Shown here: piece after piece, positions 23,230 through 34,890 of the stretch | How the letters are laid out: the number at the start of each line of letters is the position of its first letter | Numbering within the stretch: position 1 is the first letter of the stretch | Assembly (NCBI GenBank): GCA_027924585.1 | Contig: BSBM01000753.1 | Coordinates: forward strand, 24,246,001 to 24,310,000 | Source of the DNA: Larix kaempferi | Lineage: Eukaryota > Streptophyta > Pinopsida > Pinales > Pinaceae | Direction of reading: 5' to 3' | DNA length: 64,000 bases | Notes under the pieces: generated by a model | What the model saw: the letters and a program-made list of their open reading frames with translations, nothing else | Told to the model about the DNA's origin: nothing | Database searches by the model: none | Position numbers and translations under genes: made by a program

Positions 23230-24739
23230 ATGTCAACACTTCCGTTTTACGACAAGAAGGATCGATCTCCCCTTTTTTTAGTAGATAATTATGAACAACT
23301 ATATCCAACAATTCCCTATATCTAGAATGGAGAACACAAGAAGGATCCACCAACCCTTCTTGCAGTCTAGAACTATTATGAAAAAATACTGGGTAGAAGA
23401 AGGGTCGCTCGCCCCTTCATTTATGAGGGAATTGTAAAAATGTTCAACGTACAAAGGCTATGTCATCAATTCATGTATATCGAAAATGGTGAACACTGGA
23501 AGAATACTGAGAACAAGAAGGATCGACCAACCCTTCATTTACGAGAGAAATGTAAAAATATTTAATCTGCGAAGTCTAGGACGACAATTATGACTTCCGA
23601 CTTCCACTGTATATAGTAGGAATTAGGACATAAACTAAGTTATAACCTATAAAAAAAAATTGTCCCGACTTCCGTTTTCCAACAAGAAGTATCTGTCTCC
23701 CCTTCATTTAGTAGATAATTGTGAGCACCTATATCCATCAATTCCCTATATCCAGAATGGAAAACATAAGAAGGATCGACCAACCCTTCTTGCATTCTAG
23801 AATTATTTTGAAAAGAATACTGGGTAGAACAAGAGTCGACTTCCCCTTCATTTATGAGGGAATTGTAAAAGTATTCAACCTATGAAGGCTAGGCCATCAA
23901 TTCATGTATATCCAAAATGGTGAACACTGGAAGCATGCTAAGCACAAGAAGGCTCGGTTGACCCTTCATTTATGAGATAAATTTAAAAATATTTAATCTA
24001 TGAAGGCTAGGCCGACAATTCCCACCTTCCGATTTCCACTGTAAATAGTAGGGATCCAGAGATAAGCTAAGTTACAACATATAAAAAATGTTTGTCCCAA
24101 GTTCCATTTTCTGACAAGAATGATCGACCGCCCCGTCGTTTAGTAGATAATTGTGAACACATATATCCATAAATTCCCTATATTCAGAATGAAAACCACA
24201 ACACGAATCGACCAACTCTTCTTGCAGTCTAGAACTATTATGAAAAGAATACTAGGAAGAAGAAGGGTCGGCCACCCCTTCATTTATGAGGGAATTGTAA
24301 AACTATTCAACCTATGAAGGCTACACCTTCAATTCATGTATATCCAAAATGGTGAACACTGGAATAATACTAAGCACAAGAAGGGTCGGATGACCCTTCA
24401 TTTACGAGATAAATGTAAAAATATTTAATATATGAAGGCTAGGCTGACAATTCCTCGCTTTCGACTTCCGCTATAAATAGTAGGGATCCAAACATCAGCT
24501 ATGTTATAACATATAAAAAAAATTTGGCCAGACTTCCATTTTCCGACAAAAAGGATTGGACACCCCTTCGTTTAGTAGATAATTGTGAACACCTATATCG
24601 AACAATTCACCTATACCCATAATGGAAAAAAAAAGAAGGATCAGCTGACACTTCTTGCAGTCTAAAACTATTATGAAAATAATATTGGGAAGAAGAGGGG
24701 TCAGTCGCCCGTTCATTTATGAGGGAATTGTAAAAATAG
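23230..24739. repeat. Higher-order palindromic tandem array 2
   Basis: Same family as 11850-13429. The AACACAAGAAGGATC landmark or its variants recur near 23334, 23763, 24186 and 24628 (spacings about 429, 423, 442). Sub-blocks again open with GAAGGRTCG...CGMCCCTTC near-palindromes, and CTATAAATAGTAGGG is preserved near 24471. The array begins inside a unit and continues into the same tail as array 1. Confidence 0.88.
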
Positions 24740-25187
24740 AAGAACTTGAAGAAAGAGCGGCCGCTCTTCCTCTAAGAATATTCTCACTTGCCAACAAATT
24801 GTGTGAAGCAATGTTCATATGAAATTTGTGTTTAGAGTGTTGATATCTACTTTCCCCACTCCTAAAAAACATCCCAAGAGGAAGGAGTGGACGCTCTTTT
24901 TCCTCAACATCTACTTCCAACACCCAAAAATAGAACAACTTGATGAAAGAGCGACCTCTCTTTCTCTGACAAAATTTTTACTTTCTAGCAAACTCTTTGA
25001 AGCAAAATTTCTATAAATTTTATTGTTAAAATGTCGATATCTAGTTTCCATGGTGACACATGGAATGCTGATATTGTCACATGTGGCATTTTTTATTTTT
25101 AAAATTAGTTTAAAGATTGTATAAATGAATATTAAGGATATTAATGGTACCATTTCAATATAAACATATGGATTTAAGTTATAGCAT
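24740..25187. repeat. Tail shared with array 1
   Basis: Colinear with 13430-13835: AGAACTTGAAGAAAGAG, GTGTGAAGCAATGTTC, GATATCTACTTTCCCC, AGAACAACTTGATG, then GGATATTAATGGTACC and GGATTTAAGTTATA. It carries about 40 bp more than the first tail around 25060-25090. The minus-strand open frames over it are by-products of the repeat. Confidence 0.8.
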
Positions 25188-25806
25188 ATGCAATGGAAGA
25201 GAAAAAACATCGAGGGAAAAACCAAGAAATCATGCAATAAAAGGGTTAAAATATCACCAAGTGGCGATGAATATTTTGAACTAAATTGGATTTCCACCAT
25301 AGACGATAATGAATATGATCATGATAGTGAAGAAAAGGAAGCCACTGTGGTGCATAAATCCTGACAAAAGACAAAGTGAGTCAACAAATTCAAGAGGTTG
25401 AGAACTTGGAAGCCGAAGATTAAAAAAAAAGGACATCTGTAAGTAAAAGATTCATCGAAAGGATTAAAAGAAACCCTACATTTCAAAATTTGTCCCAAAA
25501 ATGAAGGAAAACAACATCAGTGTTACATATATCTATTAGGGATATGGACTGTGTTGACTTTGTTTCTGGAGCATATTTTGTAAAACTACCCAAGCATACA
25601 AGGTCTTAAAGAAAATATTCCATAAATGAATAGATAGAGTGGAGTGGGTGATATGTTTCAGAAGTTAGCTTTAAGATGCATATCATGGGTCGATACAAAT
25701 TTGCCTCCAAAGTCTGATTTTCTAGAAATAGTGTGTTATGTCAGAATTATAGATGGTAACTTCTAAAAAAAAGGTAAAGCTAATGAATATTCCACCATCT
25801 GAAGTA
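25188..25806. other. Unassigned sequence between two copies of a 29-bp repeat
   Basis: A 29-bp sequence at 25147-25175 is repeated exactly at 25807-25835 (it begins GTACCATTTCAATATAAACA). The DNA between them has codon-like stretches but many stops, and I recognise no protein family. It could be an insertion or one side of a duplication. Confidence 0.45.
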
Positions 25807-25835
25807 GTACCATTTCAATATAAACATATGGATTT

Positions 25836-26165
25836 CTTAATCATAGAGGAATTGACAGGACACACGATTTTCATCCTTTTTGAATCCATGACGACTCTTT
25901 CATCTTGGGAATAAATTTGGGGACAATGGGAAACAAAATACGGGAAACGTAGGGTTTGCTCTGCAAAAAAATTAATAACATGAAACTTAGGAATGTTATG
26001 TACGTCTATACCCTGCTTCTGCAAATATCCCAACTTGTTTTTAATCTCTTTAACTATGTTTCTAGTCATAAACGAGTCAAACACATCCCCGTCCCTATCT
26101 TCAAGAACTTCCTCCAATTTTGCACATTCCCCAATTTGAACCCCTACTTCACTCTGATTTTCCAT
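25836..26165 (-). CDS. Hypothetical minus-strand ORF of unknown function
   Basis: Starting at the ATG at 26165, the minus frame reads MENQSEVGVQIGECAKLEEV, passes a Lys/Ile-rich middle (NIVKEIKNKLGYLQKQG), then FFAEQTLRFPYFVSHCPQIY and MDSKRMKIVCPVNSSM. Its last residues are encoded by the 29-bp repeat at 25807-25835. The codon pattern is less random than neighbouring frames, but I do not recognise a family. A copia element (26187) is inserted 22 bp upstream of the ATG, so any promoter or earlier exon has been separated. It may be a gene fragment. Confidence 0.3.
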
Positions 26166-26369
26166 TGAAATAATTGTCTTAAATAATGTTGATGTATATG
26201 TAACTTCAGAATGTATTTCACCCATGTATTTCATATATGTATTTTGTACTCCTATAGAGATGGTATTATTCCTCTATATGGAAGTGTTTGTATTCCTATA
26301 GACATGTTATTATTCCTCTATACGGAAGTGTCATCATTTATATTGTAAGTGTCGTAACTTATACTTGAT

Positions 26370-26510
26370 GGGTTATTAGACCACCTTGTTGCGGTCGGCC
26401 CTGTATAAGTCATGTGGGTCGAAGGGTTGTTAGACCACCCTATTGGGGGTCGGCCATGTGGGTCAAAGGGTTATTAGACCACCAAGTGTGGGGTCGACCC
26501 GGATTAAGTT
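26370..26510 (+). repeat. Three U3 repeats in the copia LTR
   Basis: GGGTTATTAGACCACC or a one-base variant begins at 26370, 26424 and 26468, each followed by a GGTCGGCC or GGTCGACC phrase. The same arrangement is in the 3' LTR from about 32419. Reiterated U3 motifs upstream of a TATA box are common enhancer-like elements in copia LTRs; that role is inferred. Confidence 0.75.
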
Positions 26511-26569
26511 AACCATGGGTTAAGCTAGACATGTAGGCCCCATTAGTTTATTGGGCAGGACAGGACAAG

Positions 26570-26596
26570 TATAAATAGAGATCGGGAGATCTCTAT
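26570..26596 (+). promoter_or_regulatory. TATA box and adjoining hairpin in the copia LTR
   Basis: TATAAATA at 26570-26577 overlaps a perfect 9-bp inverted repeat, ATAGAGATC (26575-26583) and GATCTCTAT (26588-26596), with a GGGA loop. The 3' LTR keeps the stem with an AGGA loop. Transcription would start about 25-30 bp after the TATA box, so the stem lies between the TATA box and the start site or at the RNA 5' end. Confidence 0.7.
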
Positions 26597-26876
26597 TTGA
26601 TCATTCATTCACACACTTCTCTCATTCGGAAAGTGGCGCACTTATGAGGAGGAGGTGCTACTACTAGGAGAAGACTATCTCTTGTATTCTGGTTGTATCA
26701 TTGCTCTATCTATCTCTGAGGAAGTTATTGGGGTTTTTCACCTTGATGGTTTTCCCCAAGTAAAATCTTTGTCTCTTGTGTGCTTGCATTATTATGTCCA
26801 TGATTGATATGCTGTACATGTTGTTCTCTCAATTAAGATCCTAGATCAGATTGAAGTAAACTCTGAAAATTTAACA

Positions 26877-26889
26877 TGGTATCAGAGCT
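26877..26889 (+). promoter_or_regulatory. Primer-binding site, initiator tRNA-Met
   Basis: TGGTATCAGAGCT immediately follows the 5' LTR. It includes the exact 12-base complement of the plant initiator tRNA-Met 3' end. Confidence 0.92.
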
Positions 26890-29480
26890 ATCCTGAAAGA
26901 AGACATGATATGGCATGTATGACACTTGTTGTACTTACGATGCTAGGGCTTGATATAGCCAAAACCATTCATCATAGAACTTTCACTATAAATCCATTTT
27001 GGTGAAGTTTTCGGATCTAAAACTTTTATAGGTCGAAGACCAGATCCCCATGTACCTTGTTTCCAAAGGAAAACCTCTAGTTCGTTGTACTTTGTGATTT
27101 ATCATCTGTACAATATAGGGTTTCTACCTCTTCCATATCTGAGTAAAAAATAGGTGACCTTGGGAAAAAGGTTATAACTTGGGCTAGGAACCTCCAAATG
27201 AAATTTTGTAAAAAGTGACAGGTAGTAGACAGACTATATTATCTCAGGAAAGTTTTTTCAGAGGTCGAAGTTGAGCCAGTGACACGTGGCACGCCGTACA
27301 AGTTCGCTCTCCTGTATTATCCCATAAATAGGTCACATTGCGACACTTTGCATAACTCTCTCTTAGAAAATCCAATTGAGGTCAGACCTATCGGGATGGA
27401 AAGATGACAGGTTAGGCTACCACAAAAAAACATTTTTAGACCCTGTGGATCGAAAAGTGCAGAGTTATACAAGAAACAAACAGGTACATATTTCTATCAA
27501 AACAAAATTATTTTTGAGCACCTTCATTCATGGCTTCCGGAATTTAGGGTTTCGGAGAAAGTTTGAAGTCTTGTAATCAGAGACCACGGCTGAATGCTAC
27601 TCATCAAAATCAAAATTTAGAGACTAAGATCTAAATTTTTGGTTGGGCAGAAGAGTGGGCTTCATCAAACCCCAGTTCAGGGTCATGTCCAGTAAATCCA
27701 GAAGTTTCAAAGGCAAATTTGAGGAGTGAAACTTTGCAGTTTTCAAATTCTAAATATACCAGATTAATCATCTCATCAAGGCGCATATGTCTATCCTTTC
27801 GGAAGTTTGAAATTCAAAGTTTGAATTTTTGGGGTTTTTCTAACAAACCCTAATACCGCTCCAGATCCAGTTTCTGCAAATCAAGTGGATTGGTTTAATC
27901 CTAGAAGAGGATGGATTGGTCACCTGCATAAGTGAAGAAGTTCTTGTTTCAGAGGGAGATGAGGCTAAGGCCTTACATAAGAAGATTACAAGCAATCTCG
28001 ACATGTATGATTCATCCAGGTATGTCTCGAGATTTTTTCATGATTAAGTTTATGATATGTTTGTCTTCATGTTATTACTGTTAGAACAATCTTGATTTTA
28101 GACTTGCCATATCACCTTAACAAAATTATGAATGCATGCATTAGGGTGTTGACACTTATGATTGTACTAATGCATTATGGTGTTGTATAAGGTTTATGTT
28201 GTCCGCTAACATGAAAGGTACACCAAGAAAGACAAATCATGTTCTAGTTCAAGAACATATGATCATGATGACATGAAGACAAAGATTCATCCATTGTCAT
28301 GGATCACTTAGAAAATATACTTACGAGGTATGTATAACTTGGTTCTACAATGGATAACTTATGATACATGTAGGTTACTAGCACAAGTCATTGAAGAGAA
28401 CCATAAAACATTATGCGGGTATGTTAGACATAACTAGCTAGCATGCTAATCTAGTTATGTTTTTCCTATATCAAGCTAGAATCCTACCTTGTGTTAGGAT
28501 CTTATAATGTTGTGTTGTGGATAATGATTATTCATGAAGTCATAGGTTTGAATAGTCATGGTAATATGCATATTATGTTTCTTACCATAATTGATGATAT
28601 GAATAACCAGAAGAATCATGAAGGTATAGGTTTGAGTAATCACGGGTTTATGCATTGATGATTTAACTAATCAAAAGAGTCCTATGATCAAATAAGAATA
28701 TGCATGAGTAAAAGAAGACTTCCCTGAAACCTTTAATCCTAATGTTTATTATCTATGAATGATCATGACTATACATGTTTAAGATTATTGTGTTTTGATA
28801 GTATTAAGATTATACTAATAAATGTGTGATTATGTATGAGACCTCAAGGATAACACAATGATGATACTAATAAGCATGCATAGTGATTATGGATGGATAT
28901 AAGTACAAGGATACGTAATCGAGGAAGCAAAGATAAAGAGGGAGCACACTCCAGTTGTTCCTGCAAGAAAGCAAAGGAGCACACTTCAGTAGTTTTTGCA
29001 AGGATGCATAGATTCAGAGGGAGTTGACCACTTCTCACAATCCACATCAGAACGGAGTTGCAAAGATTCAGAGGGAGTCCACCTAGCAACCAAACAAAGA
29101 TAAGTATTTGAATTGCCATTTCTTACATAATGTTATTCACTGATGTATATGCTTATGTTCCTAGAATTAGGTTGTGTATTATGCATATTAGTATAGTTGC
29201 ATTGATGAACAGTATACTACTAATATACATGGGTAAGTGGCCTATAGAACTATACAACATTCCATTGCTACTTATCTAGAATGAAACCTCTTTGCTGACA
29301 TGTTAGGATTTGTGCACACTCTTAACAATGTTCTGGTAGAGATTGGAAAGCATATAGAAAGTTACGGAATATGGATAAATGTTGTATTGAATCATTGGCT
29401 AAGATAATTGCATGACTGTATGACATATTTCATTATGTGTAAGAATTTGTTCTGAAAACTATGAGATGTTTTCTAATCAT
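26890..29480 (+). other. Copia internal region without recognisable gag, protease or integrase
   Basis: About 2.6 kb between the primer-binding site and the reverse-transcriptase remnant. It has no gag core, zinc knuckle, protease or integrase motif and no long frame on either strand. The element either lost this coding region or carries unrelated filler. AT-rich, with repeated ATTATG/CATGAT words. Confidence 0.6.
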
Positions 29481-30500
29481 GCAATTTAACTTGTTGTGTA
29501 GGAAAGATCGTATACCATCACCTACAAAAGAAGGACTACAACATTTGTTCAGCAACAAAGTTATCTATTGAAAATATTGAAGATATTGAAGTTCCCAGGA
29601 TCGGGGAAAAATGCCATGACCGAGGAGTACTAGTCGATCATGAAGATGTTTGGGATGCAATCCCAAGATTTGAAGGGGATTTTGTAGTGACTTCCAAGAG
29701 GATATACAAGATCAAGCATGATGCAGTGATGAAGAGGAAGATACACTTTCTTGAATGGTGCAGTTGAAGAAGAAGTGTATGTGGTGCAGCCACTTGGTTC
29801 TGAGACACATGACAGGGAGTCATATATGTGCAGAACTTGGTATGGTAGGATAGAGAGCTTTCTATCCAGTTTGGGATTTATCAAGAATAAAGAGGATTCC
29901 AATGTTTACTACAAGGTTGAGGAAGGAAATCCACTGATACTACTATGTGGATGACCTGTTTGTAACAGGTCAGGATAGATTGATTTCCGGCATGCAGTGG
30001 AAGCTTGCTACCGAGTTCGAGATGAAGAACTTGTGAATGATGCACTATTTTCTAGGTATGGAGGTGTGGCAGAGTGCAGATGGAATATTCCTTGGACAAG
30101 GGAAGAATGTAGTAGAGATACTGAAGAGGTTCCGGATAATGGACTGCAAGGCCATGGCCACACCTATGGCATCGAACCTGAAGCTTCTATGTGATGCTCC
30201 ATCTGATCCTATTGATTATGGGCTCAAGTATGATGCGAATCAAAAGTTTAACCTGCAAGGTTATGTTGATTCAGATTGGGAATGCAGTGCTACCAATAGG
30301 AAGAGCACTTCTGGGTGCTGCTTCAGTATGGGATCGGGTGTGATCTCTTGGTTTAGCAGGAAGCAGTCCTGCGTAGCACTGAGTATAGCCGAAGTAGAGT
30401 ATGTTGCGACGGATGAGCAGGTTGCAGATGTATTGACCAAGCCATTGGCCAGAGTATAGTTTGAGTACTTTAGAGAGAGGCTTGGTGCACTTTAGATCGA
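29481..30500 (+). pseudogene. Copia reverse transcriptase and RNase H remnant
   Basis: Pieces read FLNGAVEEEVYVVQPLG (about 29750), then RESYMCR joined directly to TWYGRIESFLSSLGFIKNKE, skipping the conserved LYGLKQAPRAW stretch. YYVDDLFVTGQDRL (from 29942) has the catalytic YVDD after a frame change. Next come MMHYFLGMEVWQ, LKRFRIMDCKAMATPM, and RNase H as YVDSDWECSATNRKSTSG then VALSIAEVEYVA. That is joined to DEQVADVLTKPLARV, so about 60 codons of RNase H are missing. The domain order is normal but the polyprotein cannot be functional. Confidence 0.9.
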
Positions 30501-30560
30501 GGTTCCTTCCAAAGGGAAGTGATGAGTCTAGAATATGCAAATGCACATGAGCTTTTTTGA

Positions 30561-30770
30561 CATGGTTGATGTGTTCTCCCATGGTCGTGATGTAATTGCT
30601 GAGCCATTCTCACATGCTGGTAGATGTGTTCTCCCATGGTGTAGATGTAAGGTCTGAAGCCATTCTTCACATGGTGGTAGATGTGTTCTCCCATGGTGAA
30701 AAAGTAAGGGCTAAAGCCTTCCCGAATGGTGGTAGATGTGTTCTCCCATGTCGGTGGTGTAAGTGTTAGA
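30561..30770 (+). repeat. 55-57-bp tandem repeat, four units
   Basis: GATGTGTTCTCCCATG begins at 30568, 30623, 30680 and 30735. It lies just after the pol remnant, in the 3' untranslated part of the copia element. Confidence 0.85.
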
Positions 30771-30884
30771 TGATGTGCATTTGGGCTATGCTTTGTGGAT
30801 GATGAGATGATCTAAAGAGGACGATGCTATGATGATCAGGAGGATCATGGATGATGAGCATCATGACGATGCTCCAATTACTGC

Positions 30885-31400
30885 TCTGTATATGTATATG
30901 CATCATGTTGGATACTTGATATGATCAGTTAGATCATTTATGTATGTATACATCATCTTGATGTTGGATATGATCAGTTGGATCATTTATATGTATGCAT
31001 CATGTTGGATGCTAGATATGATCAGTTGGATCATTTGTATGTATTTTGTATATGCATCATGTTGGATTCTTGGACCATGTATCTGTATATGTATCAGGTG
31101 GATACTAAGATCATGTATGTTGATATGTATTAGGTGGATACATTGTGTGGATCATGTATCTGTGTATGTATCATGTGGATACATTGTATGATCAGGTAGA
31201 TCATGTATGATGATATGTATCAGGTAGACCTGGTATGCATCAGGTGGATGCATTGTATGATTAGGATGATCATGGATAACAAGCTTCTCCAGATGACATG
31301 CATCAGGATGATGCAGTGATGATGATCAGGATGATCATGTGTACATCAGGATGATATATGGTGAGTATCAGGATGATACTTTGTGGTCGTGGATCAGGTT
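30885..31400 (+). repeat. Diverged short repeats rich in GATCA and GGAT
   Basis: Variants of ATGATCAGTTGGATCATTTATATG and TGTATCATGTGGATACATTG recur with 40-50-bp spacing, then grade into GATCAGGATGATCATG. Many copies contain the palindrome TGATCA. Open frames here (for example 30940-31191) are low-complexity products. Confidence 0.75.
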
Positions 31401-31414
31401 GTGCAGATGAGCAT

Positions 31415-31990
31415 GTCTGGGAGATCCTATAGGTCGGAGTTGTGTACCTGTAACAGCCTGGGATGCTCTTTTGAGACATTGATCTAGGAGGACATGTAAT
31501 TTGTGCCCTAGGAGATCTTCAGGTCAGAGTTGTGTACCCGTAACATCCTGGGATGCTCTTGCGAGGTTTTTTCCTATGGCATGTAATTTGCTCATGGGAG
31601 ATCTGGATAGGATGAAAAAGGCCTCAGATGCTTCAGCCAGGTTTTTCCATGACCACATGTAATTTTCTCTGGTAGATCTGGATAGGATGAAAAAGGCCTC
31701 AGATGCTTCAGCCAGGTTTTGTGATGGACCACATGTAATTTTCTCCTGGGAGATCTGGACAGGATGAAAAAGGCCTCAGATGCTTCAACGAATTTTTGTG
31801 GTGAAATCACATGTAATGTGCTCCTGGGAGATCCGACAGGTAGAGCTGTGTGCTCGTAATAGCCTGGGATGCTTCAGCCAGGTTTTGTGATAGGTCACAT
31901 GTAATGTGCTCCTGAGAGATCCGACAGTAGAGCTGTGTGCTCATAATAGCCTGGGATGCTGCAGCCAGGTTTTGTGACGCACGTAATAAG
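31415..31990 (+). repeat. 75-80-bp tandem repeat
   Basis: Units are built on GGGAGATC...GATAGGATGAAAAAGG, CTCAGATGCTTCAGCC and AGGTTTT...CACATGTAATTT. At least six units run from about 31500 to 31980, with a variant carrying TAGAGCTGTGTGCTCRTAAT. Two long minus-strand frames (31592-31810 and 31807-32148) simply follow the repeat and are not considered genes. Confidence 0.82.
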
Positions 31991-32226
31991 TCCTGAGGAT
32001 TCCACAGTATGGCCAGTGATGATGAAGACTTGCAGGTGGTGGGCCTACATCCAGTACGAAAAAGGACTGGCTCTGTAGAACTTCCTATGACGAGTAGATT
32101 CAGAGATTGATTGAGATAGCAGCAGCAGTGACGATGACGATGATTCAAGGATGATGATTCGCTGGTGATGATTCAGAGAAGAAGACTTGTGCTAGCAGAT
32201 CCGTGTCGAGAAATACCTTCCTAGTT

Positions 32227-32235
32227 AAGAGGGAG
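32227..32235 (+). promoter_or_regulatory. Polypurine tract of the copia element
   Basis: AAGAGGGAG directly precedes the TGTTGATG start of the 3' LTR. Confidence 0.85.
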
Positions 32236-32936
32236 TGTTGATGTATATGTAACTTCGAAATGTATTTCACCCATGTATTTCATATATGTATTTTGTACTC
32301 CTATAGAGATGGTATTATTCCTCTATACGGAAGTGTTTGTATTCCTGTAGAGACGTTATTATTCCTCTATACGGAAGTGTCATCATTTATATTATAAGTG
32401 TCGTAACTTATAATTGATGGGTTATTAGACCACCTTGTTGAAGTCGGCCCTATATAAGTCATGTGGGTCGAAGGGTTATTAGACCACCCTATTAGGGGTC
32501 GGCCATGTGGGTCAAAGGGTTATTAGACCACCAAGTGTGGGGTCAGCCCGGATTAAGTTAACCATGGGTTAAGCTAGACATGTAGGCCCCATTAGTTTAT
32601 TGGGCAGGACAGGACAAGTATAAATAGAGATCAGGAGATCTCTATTTGATCATTCATTCACACACTTCTCTCATTCAGAAATTGGCGCACTTATGAGGAG
32701 GAGGCTCTGCTGCTAGGAGAAGACTATCTCTTGTATTCTGTTTGTATCATTGCTCTATCTATCTCTGAGGAAGTTATTGGGGTTTTTCACCTTTATGGTT
32801 TTCCCCAAGTAAAATCTGTGTCTCTTGTGTGCTTGCATTATTGTGTCCATGATTGATATGATGTAGATATGCTGTACATATTGTTCTCTTAGTTAAGATC
32901 CTAGATCAGATTGAAGTAAATTCTGAAAATTTAACA
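32236..32936 (+). mobile_element. 3' LTR of copia element (701 bp)
   Basis: Partner of 26187-26876, with the same TGTTGATG...TTTAACA termini, U3 repeats, TATA box and hairpin. It is 11 bp longer, partly through a duplicated GATATG word near 32855. The element spans 26187-32936, 6.75 kb in all. Confidence 0.92.
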
Positions 32937-34146
32937 AATATCTGTAAGTCTTGAAAGCTTACCTGGAAATACATGAGATGGACAAGAGGTCTACTTTGTC
33001 GTGTTACAACCGCACACGACACATCCAAACCGTTCAATGCCAAATCACAAGTGCCATTTATCTCATGCACTTTGTCTTTTATAACCCCCCAAAGTGGTTT
33101 CACACCCCTAGAAGGTGGTTTCCTTTACCGCTTTTCCAACCAGCAAAATGGCACTGTATTAACACATGGCAAGTGGTTTTAGATTTCGCAACCACCCACC
33201 ACTTAATTTGTTCACACAAGTTGGTGATGTGAAATCCTTGTGATCCGTTGATATTCTTGTCGATTGATGGATGACCGTTGATCTCTTTCTTGCTTTAACA
33301 TTGAGTTAACAGTCATTTCAGTAACTTTATTATGTGTTAAATCCCCCGCTTCTTTCTCCAGCAAAAACTATATCCACCGTCGATCTCATCACTGCTTTGA
33401 TCTAAACCATTGATCCATGAACCTCTTACAAAAACCACCCTTTTACTGATCTCAAGACATTTTATTTTTATTGTCACAATTGCATGAAATGTATTCCATT
33501 TGAAAATTTGCATTTATTCTTCTGATTATTCCTCATTTCTTCATTTTCACGTGAGAACATAATGTAAAGCACATCTCATATTTTTGAATTATGTTTATCC
33601 AAATATCTTCTTCAATTTAGCACAAAAAATATTAGTGTCAAATGTTATTTTGGTTTGTTAGATGTTTTATGATTGGAAAGATCAAAAGTACTAGTATTTG
33701 GGTCATGTCTTGTAGTTTAGATTATATGATTGGTCTATAAGGAGTATTAGTATGGACTTAACACTATGTGTAATTTTTGTTTAGTGTTCTGGTTAGACAG
33801 TATTATGATAAATGTACTTGATAAAATGGTACTTTAGGAAATATCGTATCAAATAGTGATTGAAGGCACTTTTCAAGAATGTGGGAAACACAATTGCATA
33901 TAGGAGAAGAACTTTAATAAAATAATTTTTTGAGCTACACGGATTAGTGTTAAATTTCATGCAAAATATGTTCATCATGTTTATAAAAAATTAATATATA
34001 AAGTAGCAATGAAAATGAGAATTAAACCCATCTTAGAGATTCATTTAGATAATAGTTCAATAGCCTGGAACCTGCGTGGACTTTGGAGTAGACCGAGCCT
34101 AGAATGGGAGCCTGTGTGGCAGTGTGCAACTGGAGTCTGGACTGAT
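32937..34146. other. Possible low-copy DNA, no gene assigned
   Basis: No LTR or transposon protein is seen. Around 33230-33420 the words GATCCGTTGAT, GACCGTTGATC and ACCATTGATCC recur, and a similar ATCAACGGTCAC is near 34621. Such words are often found in plant upstream regions. Open frames are short and have no motif. Confidence 0.4.
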
Positions 34147-34341
34147 TCAGGACCGCTGAATGGAACTATTACCCGAGCTTTGGCTGCTGCACCAGATATT
34201 TCTTGCTTTTGTAGGGGAACTGGAACCCAAACCCTCGAAAATTATATTTCGTAAATACTGCCCTGAACTACTGGGAATATTTTGGTTGTCAGGTAAATAC
34301 GATGGCGGATAAACAATGCCCATGAAAAATTGATGCATCAC
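34147..34341 (-). CDS. Candidate terminal exon, unknown protein
   Basis: On the minus strand, a pyrimidine-rich stretch ending TCTTTATTTCAG at 34342 looks like a 3' splice site. It is followed by 64 open codons to a TGA at 34147-34149, reading VMHQFFMGIVYPPSYLPDNQ, then LRNIIFEGLG and ending SSIQRS. The composition is protein-like (Ser, Asn, Pro), but I recognise no family. No matching 5' exon was found. A plus-strand ORF covers the same bases (34009-34254), so the strand is not certain. Confidence 0.22.
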   Translation of the reverse strand: MMHQFFMGIVYPPSYLPDNQNIPSSSGQYLRNIIFEGLGSSSPTKARNIWCSSQSSGNSSIQRS

Positions 34342-34885
34342 CTGAAATAAAGACAAAATTTACCTTTATTTCAAATCCTGACTTATCTTTTCCTTTAAAA
34401 AAAATAAATTTCTTAGTCGGAATCGAAAATGTCGATTTTCTTTTCTAAATTTTATGACTCCAAATTCCCGAGGGCAACTGTGGAAGTCAAGAATTGGGAA
34501 AAAAATGATCACTTTATTTTAAAAATATCGTATCCCAACTCCACCATTCTGATCCCGACTTTCCAAATTCAATTTATTTTGGAAAAAGAAGGATTTAATA
34601 TTGACCGTCTGATCTTGTGAAATCAACGGTCACATTTTAATTTTGTTGAAAGTGCAAATTTTTTAAAATAAAATTATGGGCCCAAGGATTGTGGAGCACT
34701 ATGATAATATTAGTATTTTTATACTCTACCTGATCTGGAGTTAATTGGTGTGCATATTTTTAAATTCCCCTTCTCACACATCCACATAGAGAATCTCAAA
34801 TTCATAGAGACTTTTGGATTAATTTGAAAGGAAGGAAAAAGCATATATATTGTCACATTCCAAAGAGTTTTACAACAATACAAGA
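34342..34885. other. No gene seen
   Basis: AT-rich DNA with several A and T runs, leading to the small LTR element. If the exon candidate at 34147-34341 is real, this would be intron or upstream sequence. Confidence 0.4.
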
Positions 34886-34890
34886 AAGTG

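Larger units (their letters stand above)
26187..26876 (+). mobile_element. 5' LTR of copia element (690 bp)
   Basis: It starts TGTTGATGTATATG and ends TCTGAAAATTTAACA. It matches 32236-32936 with differences I judge at a few percent, so insertion is fairly recent. Flanking pentamers are AATAA (26182-26186) and AATAT (32937-32941), a 4/5 match. The U3 has three GGGTTRTTAGACCACC repeats, followed by a TATA box and a hairpin. Confidence 0.92.

Noticed and set aside
31592-32148. Two minus-strand ORFs with repeated FSSYPDLPEK-like and DLLRASQNLA-like peptides
   Set aside because: They mirror the 75-80-bp tandem repeat opposite to the element's coding strand; repeat periodicity explains the open frames.
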